A stretch of DNA of 64,000 bases from a bacterium (GTDB taxonomy: Bacteria; SAR324; XYD2-FULL-50-16): assembly GCA_024275165.1 (NCBI GenBank), contig JAJRZQ010000036.1:24919-88918 (forward strand), written 5' to 3'. Shown here in pieces: positions 9,263 through 18,317 of this stretch. The position numbers were made by a program, and so were the translations under genes. Under the pieces are notes generated by a model. The model saw only the letters and a program-made list of their open reading frames with translations, was not told where the DNA came from and made no database searches. The number at the start of each line of letters is the position of its first letter. Within the stretch, counting starts at the first letter, position 1.

Positions 9263-9409
9263 AAAAATTGATTTTGCGTTAGAAAAAACGACCTTCTCGC
9301 AGACCTAAAGAAGGGGCAGCATCCTCCATCGGGCTCATTTTCCCTATCGAGTCCTTGCTAAAGGGGAACCTCAACCCACAAAGCGATTCCACAAAAAACC
9401 GAATACCCC

Positions 9410-10561
9410 TTAAAACTTAAAACGATCTAAGGTCTCATTGAGCAGCAGCACCTCAGCGTTCATGCTTTGCCCTACATGATCCACCCTTAATATCTTTTCA
9501 AAAATCCCTTTCATGGCCTCTTCGTTGCTTGCCGCGTCTTGGGTCGCGCTGATGATCAACTGGCTCATGCCGTTGATCATGCCCTCTTGACGCTCCGCCG
9601 CCGCCGTCACCTTAGAGACCTCCGCGGACACCTCTAAAACTAAAGCGATAATATTGCTGAAAAATTCTTCCATACTGCTGATCACCTTGCGCCCCTCGCC
9701 GATATTTTTTAAATTCGATTGGGCAAGCGATTCAATCTGATCCACAACTCGGGAGCTGGATTCGGCTAAGGTTTTTACTTCTCCCGCGACAACCGCGAAG
9801 CCTCGACCCGACTCCCCCGCTTTTGCGGCTTCAATCGCCGCGTTGAGAGAAAGCAGATTGGTTTTACGGGTAATATCGCGAATATTCGCCATGAACCCGG
9901 TCGATTCTTCAATCGCCGCAATGATATCATCCATGGACTTGCTTCCCTTATGAATCACCTCCCTCCCGCTTTGGGCAACCTGCTCGGCTTCGGTGGTCTT
10001 GATCATGACCTGCCGGATCATCTTCAGCCCCTTGGAGTTGGCGCTAAAAAAAAGTTCCGCCGAATAGGTCATCTCCGTTAACAGGGCGCTGGTCTTACTG
10101 AGCAACCCGACCACTTCTTGCGAAGTTAATTCAATAGATTGGGTCACCTGAGAGAGGTCCGCGCTCGTTTGCCCCACTAAGCTGGCCGAATGAGCCGCAG
10201 TGCGCAGCGTATCCTTTAACCCGTTGCGCATGGTCAACAAAGCGGCAATCACCCCTTTGGGGGTCTCCCCCTTTTTTAAATTAAAAGAAAAACTTAAATC
10301 CCCTGAATTGATACGATTAGCGATACTGCTGAGCTTTCCCGGTTCAGCGCCCAGTTCTTTTTGTACCAACAAGTTGAGCCGCCAAGCCAGCAGCGCGGTC
10401 AAGAAAATAAAAATTCCGGCAATCCACCAACGAGCCAAGGCAAATAACTCCCAACCGCTGGCGAAGCCCAGGAGAAACAAACCCAAAATAGCTACCAGAA
10501 AGGGCAACAAAATCGCCCTTTTCAATTGCCCTTGATGAGAGAGGATCTCTACTTTTTCCAT
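9410..10561 (-). CDS. Methyl-accepting chemotaxis-type transducer without large sensor domain
   Basis: A 383-residue protein with two closely spaced membrane helices near the N-terminus (ILLPFLVAILGLFLLGFASG and WWIAGIFIFLTALLAWRLNL) and almost no periplasmic domain. It has a short HAMP-like linker and then a cytoplasmic coiled-coil signalling domain. The hairpin tip, around residues 235-270, contains NLLSLNAAIEAAKAGE followed by GRGFAVVAGEVKTLAESS, the family signature that contacts CheA and CheW. The lack of a ligand domain suggests it senses membrane state or an internal signal, or relays from another protein. It sits beside CheY-like and CheA-like genes. No chemotaxis methyltransferase or CheW is in the window. 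Confidence 0.85.
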   Translation of the reverse strand: MEKVEILSHQGQLKRAILLPFLVAILGLFLLGFASGWELFALARWWIAGIFIFLTALLAWRLNLLVQKELGAEPGKLSSIANRINSGDLSFSFNLKKGETPKGVIAALLTMRNGLKDTLRTAAHSASLVGQTSADLSQVTQSIELTSQEVVGLLSKTSALLTEMTYSAELFFSANSKGLKMIRQVMIKTTEAEQVAQSGREVIHKGSKSMDDIIAAIEESTGFMANIRDITRKTNLLSLNAAIEAAKAGESGRGFAVVAGEVKTLAESSSRVVDQIESLAQSNLKNIGEGRKVISSMEEFFSNIIALVLEVSAEVSKVTAAAERQEGMINGMSQLIISATQDAASNEEAMKGIFEKILRVDHVGQSMNAEVLLLNETLDRFKF

Positions 10562-10650
10562 GGAGTGACTACCTTACAAATGCTTATTTAATCTCTTTAT
10601 GCCATAAACCCTATTGTAGAAGCAATAGCTTTAGGCTTATATCTCTTTGT

Positions 10651-12462
10651 TTATAAAGGTGGCTCTCTTAGTTCGGCCCCTTCTAGGTTTGCGCCTTTTG
10701 TCCGAATCTCGTCGTAAATCGCTAAAGAGAGATCCAGTTTCTTTAAATTCGCGCCGCTGAAGTCCGCATGATTGAGATACACCCCCTGACAACGGGCTCG
10801 AACCAGGTCTGCTTGGCGAAAATTCGCCTTTTGAGCCTCCGCGTTCTCCAAGCGGGCTCGACTCAATTTGCATTGTACAAAACAAGCCTCATTGAAGTTG
10901 CCGGCGGTCAAATTGGCTCCTTGTAAATTGCCTTGGCTAAAGTCCGCTTTCAAGGCCTGTACATGGCTTAGATTTGCCTTCACCCAATTGCAGCCCTGCG
11001 CTTGTACCTCGGATAAATCCGCTCCCTGCAAAAGCCCCTTGGGCCAGTTTGTCGCTTGTAAATTCGCCCCCATCAATTTTGCCTCCTCCAGCACGATTTT
11101 CCTCCCTTTGGAAAAAGAGAGATCCGCGCGGCTTAAATCAGCTTGAGCCCACCTCGTCTTTTTTACCTTTGCTTTACTTAAACTCGCGCCGGTAAAATCG
11201 CTTTGGCTCAAGTCGGCATATTTCAGGCAGGCCTCTTCTAAGTGGGCGAAACGAAAGTCGGCCTCAACCCCCTGGGCGGATTGAAATTGAGCTTTCCGCG
11301 CCCTGCACATCACAAAACTGGCCCCCTGCAATCGGCAGTGCGTTAGCTTTGCTTCTTTTAGGTTCGCCTCCTTGAACGAGGCCCCTTGCAGGTTGGCCCC
11401 CGCTAAATTTGCCTTAGAGAGGTCCGCCCCCTGTAAAATCGCGCCGCTTAAGTTGATTTTTTTAAAAGAGATCCCACCCCAGGGCGCTTTTGGCCAGATT
11501 AATCCGCTTAAATCGCGCCCTTTCAGCCAACGGGGCTGAAGCTTAGCCCCTTCTAAATTGGCTTCTGCCCAATGGCAATGAAAGGGGGAGGCCTGTTCCC
11601 AATTTGTGGCGCGCAAATCCGCCCCCCTAAAATCCGCTCCTTTGAGCCGCGCCCCGATCAATTTAGCGGCAATCAGTATCCCTTTGGAAAAGATTGCCCC
11701 TGGAGCAAGCACGCCCCTTAAGTCTGCTCCAGTCAAATCGGCACCTGTTAAATCCGCGTGAGCCAACCGACTTTGCCCCAGCAGGGCATGGTTTAACTTC
11801 GCCCCCTGCAAACGGGCCTGGCGCAGGTCCGCCCCTTCTAAATGAGCGCTGCGCAAATGCGCCTGTTCCAGGTTCGCCCCGCGCAAATTGGCCCCTTGCA
11901 GATTGATTTGGTTTAAAATCGCCCCCTTTAAGGTTACCCCAGAAAGCTTTGCCCCCTGAAGTTGCACCCCTTCTAAATTAATCAGGTACAGGGTCGCCCC
12001 CTCTAAATTCGCCCCCTCAAGCCGGGCGTAACGGAGCATGGCGCGAGACAACAAAGCCCCCCTCAGTTTCGCCTGAGAAAGATTGGCCGCTAAGAACACA
12101 GCGCCCGTTAGGTCGGCACCGCTTAAGTCCGCTTTGACTAAATTCGCCCCCATCCACTGCGCGGCCTGCGCCCGAACCCCCTTCAGCTTGGCCTGAGCCA
12201 AGCGGCCCTTGCTTAGGTTGGCATGGGCTAGATTCGCGCCGCTCAAGTCCGCTTTTTGAAAAATCGCCCCATGCAAGTCGGCTTTAAAAAAATTAGCCCC
12301 ACGCAAATCAGCACCCTGGAACACGGAAAAAGCTAAATTGGCCTCGCAAAAATCAAAGCCTCTTAGTTTTTGACCGATAAACACGGCCCGACGGCCCTTG
12401 GTTTTATCCTCGAGCCAGTCTTGATGTTCTTTTAAAACAATAGCGATGCTTTTTCGTTCCAT
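10651..12462 (-). CDS. Very large pentapeptide-repeat protein
   Basis: A protein of about 603 residues in which nearly everything after the first 35 residues follows the A(D/N)LxX pentapeptide rhythm (GADLRGANFFKADLHGA, AHLRSAHLEGADLRQARLQG), predicting a right-handed quadrilateral beta-helix unusually long for the family. The N-terminal VLKEHQDWLEDKTKGRRAVF matches the short cap seen before such repeats. I moved the start from an upstream ATG (12576) to ATG 12462 because the extra 38 residues do not resemble protein and lie in repeat-rich DNA. There is no signal peptide, so it is probably cytoplasmic. Relatives include DNA-mimicking gyrase protectors, but most have no known role. It is the second pentapeptide protein in the window and sits inside the signalling block. 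Confidence 0.85.
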   Translation of the reverse strand: MERKSIAIVLKEHQDWLEDKTKGRRAVFIGQKLRGFDFCEANLAFSVFQGADLRGANFFKADLHGAIFQKADLSGANLAHANLSKGRLAQAKLKGVRAQAAQWMGANLVKADLSGADLTGAVFLAANLSQAKLRGALLSRAMLRYARLEGANLEGATLYLINLEGVQLQGAKLSGVTLKGAILNQINLQGANLRGANLEQAHLRSAHLEGADLRQARLQGAKLNHALLGQSRLAHADLTGADLTGADLRGVLAPGAIFSKGILIAAKLIGARLKGADFRGADLRATNWEQASPFHCHWAEANLEGAKLQPRWLKGRDLSGLIWPKAPWGGISFKKINLSGAILQGADLSKANLAGANLQGASFKEANLKEAKLTHCRLQGASFVMCRARKAQFQSAQGVEADFRFAHLEEACLKYADLSQSDFTGASLSKAKVKKTRWAQADLSRADLSFSKGRKIVLEEAKLMGANLQATNWPKGLLQGADLSEVQAQGCNWVKANLSHVQALKADFSQGNLQGANLTAGNFNEACFVQCKLSRARLENAEAQKANFRQADLVRARCQGVYLNHADFSGANLKKLDLSLAIYDEIRTKGANLEGAELREPPL

Positions 12463-12590
12463 GGGGTTCCACTTCGATCCCCCAGAGGAATAGCGTGCGG
12501 GGTTTAATGACTCGGTTTCAAAATAGCAAATTGGCCTCACTTGGCAAAGAAGGAAAAAAAGAACTTGCCTCCGCAAGCGCTCCGCTATTT

Positions 12591-12632
12591 CAATATGCTC
12601 CGCAGGCTGGGGCTGAGAGCCCCAGACCCCAA
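12591..12632 (-). repeat. Dispersed palindrome with GCGGAGCAT tail, copy 2
   Basis: On the minus strand this copy has the same CTGGGGCT/AGCCCCAG stem and CTC loop as the copy at 5170, followed by CCTGCGGAGCATATTG. It lies about 50 bases from a conserved-loop hairpin, as does copy 1. Confidence 0.6.
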
Positions 12633-12676
12633 TGGTTTTTTAAAATCAGAAATTATATAAGAACCTCATTAGTAAA

Positions 12677-12780
12677 GGAAACTCTGAAAAATGCGGAGTT
12701 TCCCAGCAAGACATGGATACCTTGCCAAATCAAAAAGTGTAACTTATTAAGTTGCATTGAGGTTGGGACTTTAATTCCAA
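12677..12780 (+). repeat. Degenerate partial copy of the 200-bp element, starting with conserved-loop hairpin
   Basis: GGAAACTC pairs perfectly with GAGTTTCC around the loop TGAAAAATGCG (12677-12704). The following bases (CCTTGCCAAATCAAAAAG, then ACTTATTAAGTTGCATTGAG) match the left part of the full elements at 45518 and 60720 with scattered changes. The right half and its terminal repeat are not recognisable. Confidence 0.5.
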
Positions 12781-12960
12781 CGCTTGAAATTGAAAAACTC
12801 CAAAAAGTTCCTCAATGTAGGGGCAGGTAAAGCAAAAGGAATCCCTTGCAAGACAATTCAAACTTTGGAGTTTTCCCCAAGGCCCGGAAATAAAATCGCT
12901 AAAGAAGCGCTCTCCGAATTGCAATCCTTTCGCGTATAGAGGATAATCAAAAAATACAGC

Positions 12961-13377
12961 TTAGTTTGGGCTTAAGCCAGAGCGTTGCGCTACCTTGGCT
13001 TGAAACTCAAAAATTCTCTGAATTTTTTCATTTAAGACCTGCGCGTCATAAGGCTTGGTCATATAATTCGTTGCTCCCGCTCGCATGGCCGACATGATAT
13101 TTTCCGGCTCCTCATCCGCCGTAACCAATAAAATAGGTAATTGCCGCCAACGCTCATTCGCGCGAATCGCGGCAACCAACTCCAGACCGTTCATTTTCGG
13201 CATGATCCAATCCGAAATAATTAAATCAAACTCTTCATCCTCCATTTTTTCCAAGGCTTCCACCCCGTCTTCAACCAGTTCGACATCCATAAAACCGATA
13301 TTGCGTAAAATTTTTTTAACCAGCATCCTGGTTCCTACGGAGTCTTCAGCGACTAAAATGCGAATGTCTTTATCCAT
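12961..13377 (-). CDS. CheY-like single-domain response regulator
   Basis: A 138-residue stand-alone receiver domain. It has the acidic pair AED near residues 10-12, phospho-acceptor D56 in LIISDWIMPKMNG, the conserved Thr in ILLVTADEEP and the Lys in NYMTKPYD. The ISDWxMPxMxG signature is characteristic of CheY-type receivers. There is no output domain, so it acts by protein contact, for instance on a motor or on the neighbouring HD-type protein. It is divergent from the CheA-like kinase at 13470, a natural phosphodonor. The 10-residue extension after the last helix is unremarkable. Confidence 0.9.
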   Translation of the reverse strand: MDKDIRILVAEDSVGTRMLVKKILRNIGFMDVELVEDGVEALEKMEDEEFDLIISDWIMPKMNGLELVAAIRANERWRQLPILLVTADEEPENIMSAMRAGATNYMTKPYDAQVLNEKIQRIFEFQAKVAQRSGLSPN

Positions 13378-13469
13378 GATTCATTCAATGTTTCAAACAA
13401 CTTGGGTAGTGAAGAAATTCAATCTTAAATTTACCTTCTTTTCTTCCCTTTGTCATCCTTCCATGAACC

Positions 13470-15566
13470 ATGACTGACGAACAAAAATTGCAAAACTTGC
13501 TCCATAGCCTGCAAAAAACCTTAGAAAACGCGGAACCCTCCATCCGGGTGCGCAGTCTGCAAACCCTCTTGGATTTCAAAAGAGAACTTTTTAAAGATAA
13601 AACCATTGAGGAATTCTTTGTTGGCGATCCAAGCTTTTTTTCCCCCATCGCCCCGGACCCGGAAAGAGAAGAACAAGAAAAAAAAACAAAACAAAAATTA
13701 CTTTGTTACTTGCAACGGTTAAAAGAAACCCCTTCTTTAGTGCGTTTTTTGGTCGGTTTTGCCGAATTGGTTCCCTTTGAGGCCGGGCAAACCCTAATCT
13801 ATGCGGACAAGGTTCCAGAGGGTTTGTTGATCTTTCCCGCCAGCTTAGAGGTGAAACTCCCTACAGGGGGCTCGATTCAACGCTCTGCCGCGCTTTTAGG
13901 GGGCCTTTCCCTCTCCCAACCGCCCCGCGCCTCGCAAATCACCTGCATCGCGCGACAGGCCTGTACGGCCCTGCTCTTACCGGCTGAAAAACTGCAACCG
14001 ATCTTATGTCTACACCCCGACTTACAAGAAGCCCTCTTTGATGAAATCTTGCAAGAAGAAGAACAAGAACTCTCCGACGCCTTGCGCGATGGAGGAATAT
14101 GCCAAGAGCAACAACGCCAGATTCGAGCGATGATCAACAACATGGGCCAAGCGGTCTTTACCCTCGACCCCAATGGAGAAATCGGTGAGTTCTCCGGTTT
14201 GGCGGCTCGGTTTTTAGGTTATGAAGACCTAACGGGCCGCCCCTTTGCCGATCTAGTGCTGCGTCAAAATGAAAAAAAACTCAAATCCTATTATCGCGCT
14301 TTACGCCTGCTCCATAGCGGCAACCGGCTTGATCCGGGCGTTGTCTTAAGCCTTCTTCCCGCTGAGCTTACCTTGAATGAAGCCCATTATCGCTTCCATT
14401 ACCAAATCATTGAAGACATTCAAGGCTATGTCTTAAATCTCATTGTGCGGATGGAAGAGATCAGTAAAGAACTCGAAATGGCCCGGATGCGGCAAGCCGC
14501 GGAAGAAGAGCGGGAAAAGGAACAGCATATTTTAGATCAGGTTCGTAACAACATCGGCAGTTTTTTAAACCTCTTGGAATTGATTGAGGAAAATCAAACA
14601 ACCTTAAAAAAGTACCAAAAAGACTTTGTCGATCCTTTACTTCCCCCCGACCAGCAGCAGACCCAAAGCTTAGTCAACAGCCTGCACACCATCAAAGGGC
14701 TTTGCAGTCAGTTTGAAATCACCCCTTTAAAAACAGCGGCCCATCAGATGGAAGGCGCGGTGCGGGCCTTTGCCTTAACCCCCTCCCAAAAAGCCGCAAG
14801 CTTTAAGGAGCAGCAAAAACAATTAAAAAAACAATACCGCTACACCCAAAGCTTAGTCGAATCCCTAGGAGAAAAGGTGCTTTCGATCTTACGAGGGATT
14901 CACTTTAGTCCTGCGGAGTTCGACCAGCTCCGCCAAGCGGTCGATGAACAAAATTGGAAGCAAGCAAAGTGGCAATTGCAAAAAAAGATCGACCTCCCCC
15001 TCAGCGCCATTGCCGAGGGGTGGGAAAAAGATATTGCCCAATTGGCGGGGCAACTGGGCAAAGAAGTCGCCTTTGAGGTTCAAGGAGACGAAAATCTACT
15101 CCTCCCCATCGCTTGGGTCAAAACCTTAAACGCGGAATTGCGTCATATCTATCGCAATGCCTTAGACCACGGTTTTGAAACCCCCAAAGAGCGCACCCAA
15201 GCGAAAAAACCGCCCCAAGGCCAACTCCGTTTAGAGGCAAACGAAAAACCAGGAATGTTAGAACTCACCTTGAGCGATGACGGAAGGGGAATCGACTTCA
15301 CTCAAATCATTGCTCTGGCCAAGAAAAAACCGGAACTCGATCAAGCCGTGATTGAGGATTTAATCCATCAAAACGAGGCCTGGCGGATTTTATTGCTTCC
15401 TGGATTTTCCTCGGCAAAACAGCTGAGCAGCATCAGCGGGCGAGGGGTGGGCCTGGACGCGGTCGAGCAGGCTTTGGCAAAACTCGGGGGCACTTTAAAA
15501 ATTGAAACTGAAAAAGGAAAAGGCAGCCGCTTCATCATCCAGCTTCCTTGGGCAGGAAAAGGCTAG
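13470..15566 (+). CDS. CheA-like histidine kinase with PAS and CRP-like N-terminal domains
   Basis: A 698-residue multidomain kinase. Residues about 85-185 resemble a degenerate cyclic-nucleotide-binding-type beta-roll (LVPFEAGQTLIYADKVPEGL). About 205-325 is a PAS domain (IRAMINNMGQAVFTLDPNGE). A coiled linker leads to an HPt domain with H406 in SLHTIKGLCSQF, the CheA-type phosphorylation motif. The C-terminal catalytic domain has the CheA N box (IYRNALDHGFETPKER), SDDGRGID and GRGVGLDAV. No CheW-like P5 domain follows, so it cannot dock on chemoreceptor arrays in the standard way. This layout, HPt in the middle and catalytic domain last, is known from scattered regulatory kinases. The CheY-like receiver immediately upstream on the other strand is the likely target. 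Confidence 0.85.
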   Translation: MTDEQKLQNLLHSLQKTLENAEPSIRVRSLQTLLDFKRELFKDKTIEEFFVGDPSFFSPIAPDPEREEQEKKTKQKLLCYLQRLKETPSLVRFLVGFAELVPFEAGQTLIYADKVPEGLLIFPASLEVKLPTGGSIQRSAALLGGLSLSQPPRASQITCIARQACTALLLPAEKLQPILCLHPDLQEALFDEILQEEEQELSDALRDGGICQEQQRQIRAMINNMGQAVFTLDPNGEIGEFSGLAARFLGYEDLTGRPFADLVLRQNEKKLKSYYRALRLLHSGNRLDPGVVLSLLPAELTLNEAHYRFHYQIIEDIQGYVLNLIVRMEEISKELEMARMRQAAEEEREKEQHILDQVRNNIGSFLNLLELIEENQTTLKKYQKDFVDPLLPPDQQQTQSLVNSLHTIKGLCSQFEITPLKTAAHQMEGAVRAFALTPSQKAASFKEQQKQLKKQYRYTQSLVESLGEKVLSILRGIHFSPAEFDQLRQAVDEQNWKQAKWQLQKKIDLPLSAIAEGWEKDIAQLAGQLGKEVAFEVQGDENLLLPIAWVKTLNAELRHIYRNALDHGFETPKERTQAKKPPQGQLRLEANEKPGMLELTLSDDGRGIDFTQIIALAKKKPELDQAVIEDLIHQNEAWRILLLPGFSSAKQLSSISGRGVGLDAVEQALAKLGGTLKIETEKGKGSRFIIQLPWAGKG

Positions 15567-16891
15567 ACGGATTTCAAGCTTAAAAAAATATCCATCGCCT
15601 GCTCCCCAAAAATCTCATAGGGGTCGTAATCTTTGGCAATCTTGCGCTCTTTTTCCAAAGCGAGATCCAGCATCGGATTGGGCTTGAGGTCCTTACCGCT
15701 CCCATCGCGCACCAAAACAACCTGGGGGCGTTTTAAGTCTTTTTGCGGCACCTTTAAGACAAAACCGAGACTCCCATCGTCTAACTCCACCAAGCTGCCC
15801 ACAGGGTAATAACCCATAGCCTGCACAAAGTCATCCCATACCTTTTCATCCAACTCCACACCGGCCAAGGCTTCAATAAAACGAATGGCGGCGGGGGCGG
15901 ACCAAGATTTTTTATAACTCCTGCGACCAATCAACGCCTGATAGATATCAATGATGGCCAGCAATCTGGTTTCATAAAGCATGTCCGCGTACTTAAACCC
16001 CACCGGATAGCTCGCGAAATTGGATTCATCCATTTTTACATGATGATAACCCGCTAGATTAACACAATAATCGGGCAAACCCAGTTCTTTTAAAAGCTCA
16101 ATAGAGTGGGTCGGATGCGCGCGCATGGCTTCCATCTCCGGGCTATTTCTCTCAAAGCGCACCGTAGATTCTAAAATCTCTTTGGGTACCTTAGATTTTC
16201 CCAGATCATGCAAAATCGCCGCCAACAAAAGCTCATGCTCACTTTGAAAAATACCTTTTTCCCCCTTGTTTTGCATGATCTTTTTATAGACACCTAAATA
16301 AATCACCCCGACATCCACACAATGGGCATAGGTTTGATCGCTCTGCTTCAAGCTCGCCAAACTACTCATGGCCGCGCCAAAAGAGCTTTCGATGATCTGC
16401 TCGACTAAGCCCTCGACCTCATTAAGCTTCATCACCCCCTTGGCAATGTTATCCATCAACTGCTCAACGGCCTTGCTCGCGTTTTCCCGCACCGCCACGC
16501 TTTTTTTGGCTTTCGCCACAAAGCTATTGGCTTCGCGTGCCGCCTGTTGCCGTTGCTCTTCTTTGGTGGAAGGGCGCACCAAAAATTGTTTAAAACCCTG
16601 ACGCTGCAACTCACGAATCAATTTCTGGGTCACATGAACAAGATGATGCAATCGAGAGGGGAGTTCTTCCACCTGCATCAGCAGGTCTCCCTCTTTTACC
16701 TGATCCACCCGGACCACCTGCTCATTGCCACCTCGAGTCACCTTTGCCTTCGCGCCGGGAAAATTGTGAGATACCCATTGGCAAGACTTTGCGTCCAAAA
16801 GACCTAGCTTTTCAACCAGCCCCTGGTAGGCAACAATGTTCATTCCTTCTTCTAGTTGGGCGATCCCCACCTCTTTGACATTCTCACTCAT
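15563..16891 (-). CDS. HD-GYP-related protein with degenerate GYP motif
   Basis: About 442 residues. An N-terminal region of about 150 residues resembles the DUF3391-type domain that precedes many HD-GYP domains. The HD domain has AAILHDLGKSKVP, RAHPTHS, AGYHHVKMDE and an IDIYQALIGRRSYKK segment. The usual HHExxDGxGYP is replaced by HHVKMDESNFASYP, so the glycine-rich c-di-GMP recognition loop is lost. The metal-binding HD pair is retained, so it may have another substrate or act as a sensor. I take ATG 16891, which has AGG six bases upstream; ATG 16906 is in frame but lacks a ribosome binding site. It converges with and overlaps the CheA-like gene by four bases. Confidence 0.8.
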   Translation of the reverse strand: MSENVKEVGIAQLEEGMNIVAYQGLVEKLGLLDAKSCQWVSHNFPGAKAKVTRGGNEQVVRVDQVKEGDLLMQVEELPSRLHHLVHVTQKLIRELQRQGFKQFLVRPSTKEEQRQQAAREANSFVAKAKKSVAVRENASKAVEQLMDNIAKGVMKLNEVEGLVEQIIESSFGAAMSSLASLKQSDQTYAHCVDVGVIYLGVYKKIMQNKGEKGIFQSEHELLLAAILHDLGKSKVPKEILESTVRFERNSPEMEAMRAHPTHSIELLKELGLPDYCVNLAGYHHVKMDESNFASYPVGFKYADMLYETRLLAIIDIYQALIGRRSYKKSWSAPAAIRFIEALAGVELDEKVWDDFVQAMGYYPVGSLVELDDGSLGFVLKVPQKDLKRPQVVLVRDGSGKDLKPNPMLDLALEKERKIAKDYDPYEIFGEQAMDIFLSLKSV

Positions 16892-16971
16892 TCCATACCT
16901 ATCCATTAAATCGAAGGAACCATAAATCTAAATCAGTTTGTATAAATTGGCAAACTCATCACTAAAAACAC

Positions 16972-18255
16972 TTAAGGAGAATTGCGGATAATACGCTCCT
17001 TGATGCGATGCACCCCATACCACACGCTGAGTAAAACCACAGGGATACTGATCGCGCTGATGATTTCCGCATTGAGCCTCAGCCCCAACTTTTCACCCCC
17101 TTTGAGTAAAATTTTGAGCAAGCTCACCATATAATAGCTGATCGCCGCGATCGAAAGACCTTCCACCGCCTCTTGCAACCTCAATTGCAGCTTCCCCCGC
17201 GCGTCTAAGGAGAGCAGCAAGGCTTGGTTTTGCTCTTCCAACCTCAGACTGATTGAGGTTCCCAATAACTCGCTTGCCTGTTCGATTCGGCCTGCCAATT
17301 CCTCAATGCGCGCTCTCACAACCCGGCAGGTTCGTTCCGCCGGAGTGAGCCGCCGCCGCAAAAAATCACCCAAGGTCAGATGACCGGCAAGCTTTTCTTC
17401 TTCCAAACCCAATAAAATTTCCTGCGCCAATTTAAAATAGGCGTCGGTGGCCCCAAAGCGAAAGGAGTGGGCACGCAGTTCCGTCACGGCAATGGACATT
17501 TCGGTTAATTTAGAAAGTAGGCTTTGCTCGTCTTCTAAACTTTGAATCTGTTTAATCTGATCCGCCACCAAGATCAACGAATAATCCATGCGATTGAGCG
17601 TCGGCGAAATTTGCCTCGCCAAGGGAAGCGCCAACAAAGCTAAGATGCGATAGGTCTCCAACTCCAATAAACGCTGCACCACTCGCCCCGTCTGGGCCTC
17701 GCCCAGTTGATCGCTTAAAACCAGATAGCGGCCGCAGCCGTCTTCATGGAGGTCTAAAGAAGACCAAACCTCTGCCCCACCTCGGCGTACCCGACTCCCC
17801 ACAATCGCCTTGCCCGAAAAAAGCTGGTGAATGCGCTGATGATCGTATTTCTTCTGGGCCGAGTCCACCACCAAGTGCGTTGAAATCAAGAGTTTACCGG
17901 GAATCCCCTCCATCCACGCAGGAGGAATGCGTTTTAAGGGAGGATTGGAAAAGGGCTCTTGATACAACCCCGCCTCAAAAAAAGCGTAACTGGAAAACTC
18001 CCCGTGCCGCTGCCAGCGAACCCGCACAGTGCCTAAGTTTTCCGTATAGGAAAGGCAACCGGGCTCTGGGGTCGGCGCTTGAAAATCTTGGGCCAAACGG
18101 CAAAGATGGGCTCGCTCCTGCTCGGCCGTGGCCGCGCCAAAAGGGACGACCAATAAGCTAACCCGACAGGGTGTGGGCAACCTGGGGAAAGGTCTGGAAT
18201 GACTCTCTTGATAGAGCGCCTCCTTTAAGGGATGCATTTTTTCCGGGCTAAGCAT
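16972..18255 (-). CDS. DUF3422 family protein
   Basis: A 427-residue protein with the features of the DUF3422 family: an N-terminal HPLKEALYQESHSRPFP motif, VRWQRHGEFSSYAFFE, SDQLGEAQTGRVVQRLLELE, a long central helical region, and two membrane helices near the C-terminus (LSIAAISYYMVSLLKILL and IISAISIPVVLLSVWYGV). Family members are widespread in proteobacteria and have no established function; a membrane-anchored cytoplasmic domain is predicted. AGGAG eight bases upstream of the ATG supports the start. Neighbours give no functional hint. Confidence 0.85.
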   Translation of the reverse strand: MLSPEKMHPLKEALYQESHSRPFPRLPTPCRVSLLVVPFGAATAEQERAHLCRLAQDFQAPTPEPGCLSYTENLGTVRVRWQRHGEFSSYAFFEAGLYQEPFSNPPLKRIPPAWMEGIPGKLLISTHLVVDSAQKKYDHQRIHQLFSGKAIVGSRVRRGGAEVWSSLDLHEDGCGRYLVLSDQLGEAQTGRVVQRLLELETYRILALLALPLARQISPTLNRMDYSLILVADQIKQIQSLEDEQSLLSKLTEMSIAVTELRAHSFRFGATDAYFKLAQEILLGLEEEKLAGHLTLGDFLRRRLTPAERTCRVVRARIEELAGRIEQASELLGTSISLRLEEQNQALLLSLDARGKLQLRLQEAVEGLSIAAISYYMVSLLKILLKGGEKLGLRLNAEIISAISIPVVLLSVWYGVHRIKERIIRNSP

Positions 18256-18317
18256 CGTATTTCTCCTATAGGGACAGTTAGTATGACGATAGCCCTAAAA
18301 AAGCGCAATGGGCTAAA

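Larger units (their letters stand above)
12463..12960. other. Intergenic region with repeat remnants
   Basis: No convincing gene. The region contains a minus-strand copy of the GCGGAGCAT palindrome (12591-12632) and a partial copy of the 200-bp element that begins with the conserved-loop hairpin (12677-12703) and keeps recognisable similarity to about 12780, including CCTTGCCAAATCAAAAAG. Beyond that the sequence diverges. Small open frames overlapping these repeats were discarded. Confidence 0.6.

Noticed and set aside
12730-12924. 64-residue minus-strand open frame
   Set aside because: Overlaps degenerate repeat sequence and lacks family character.
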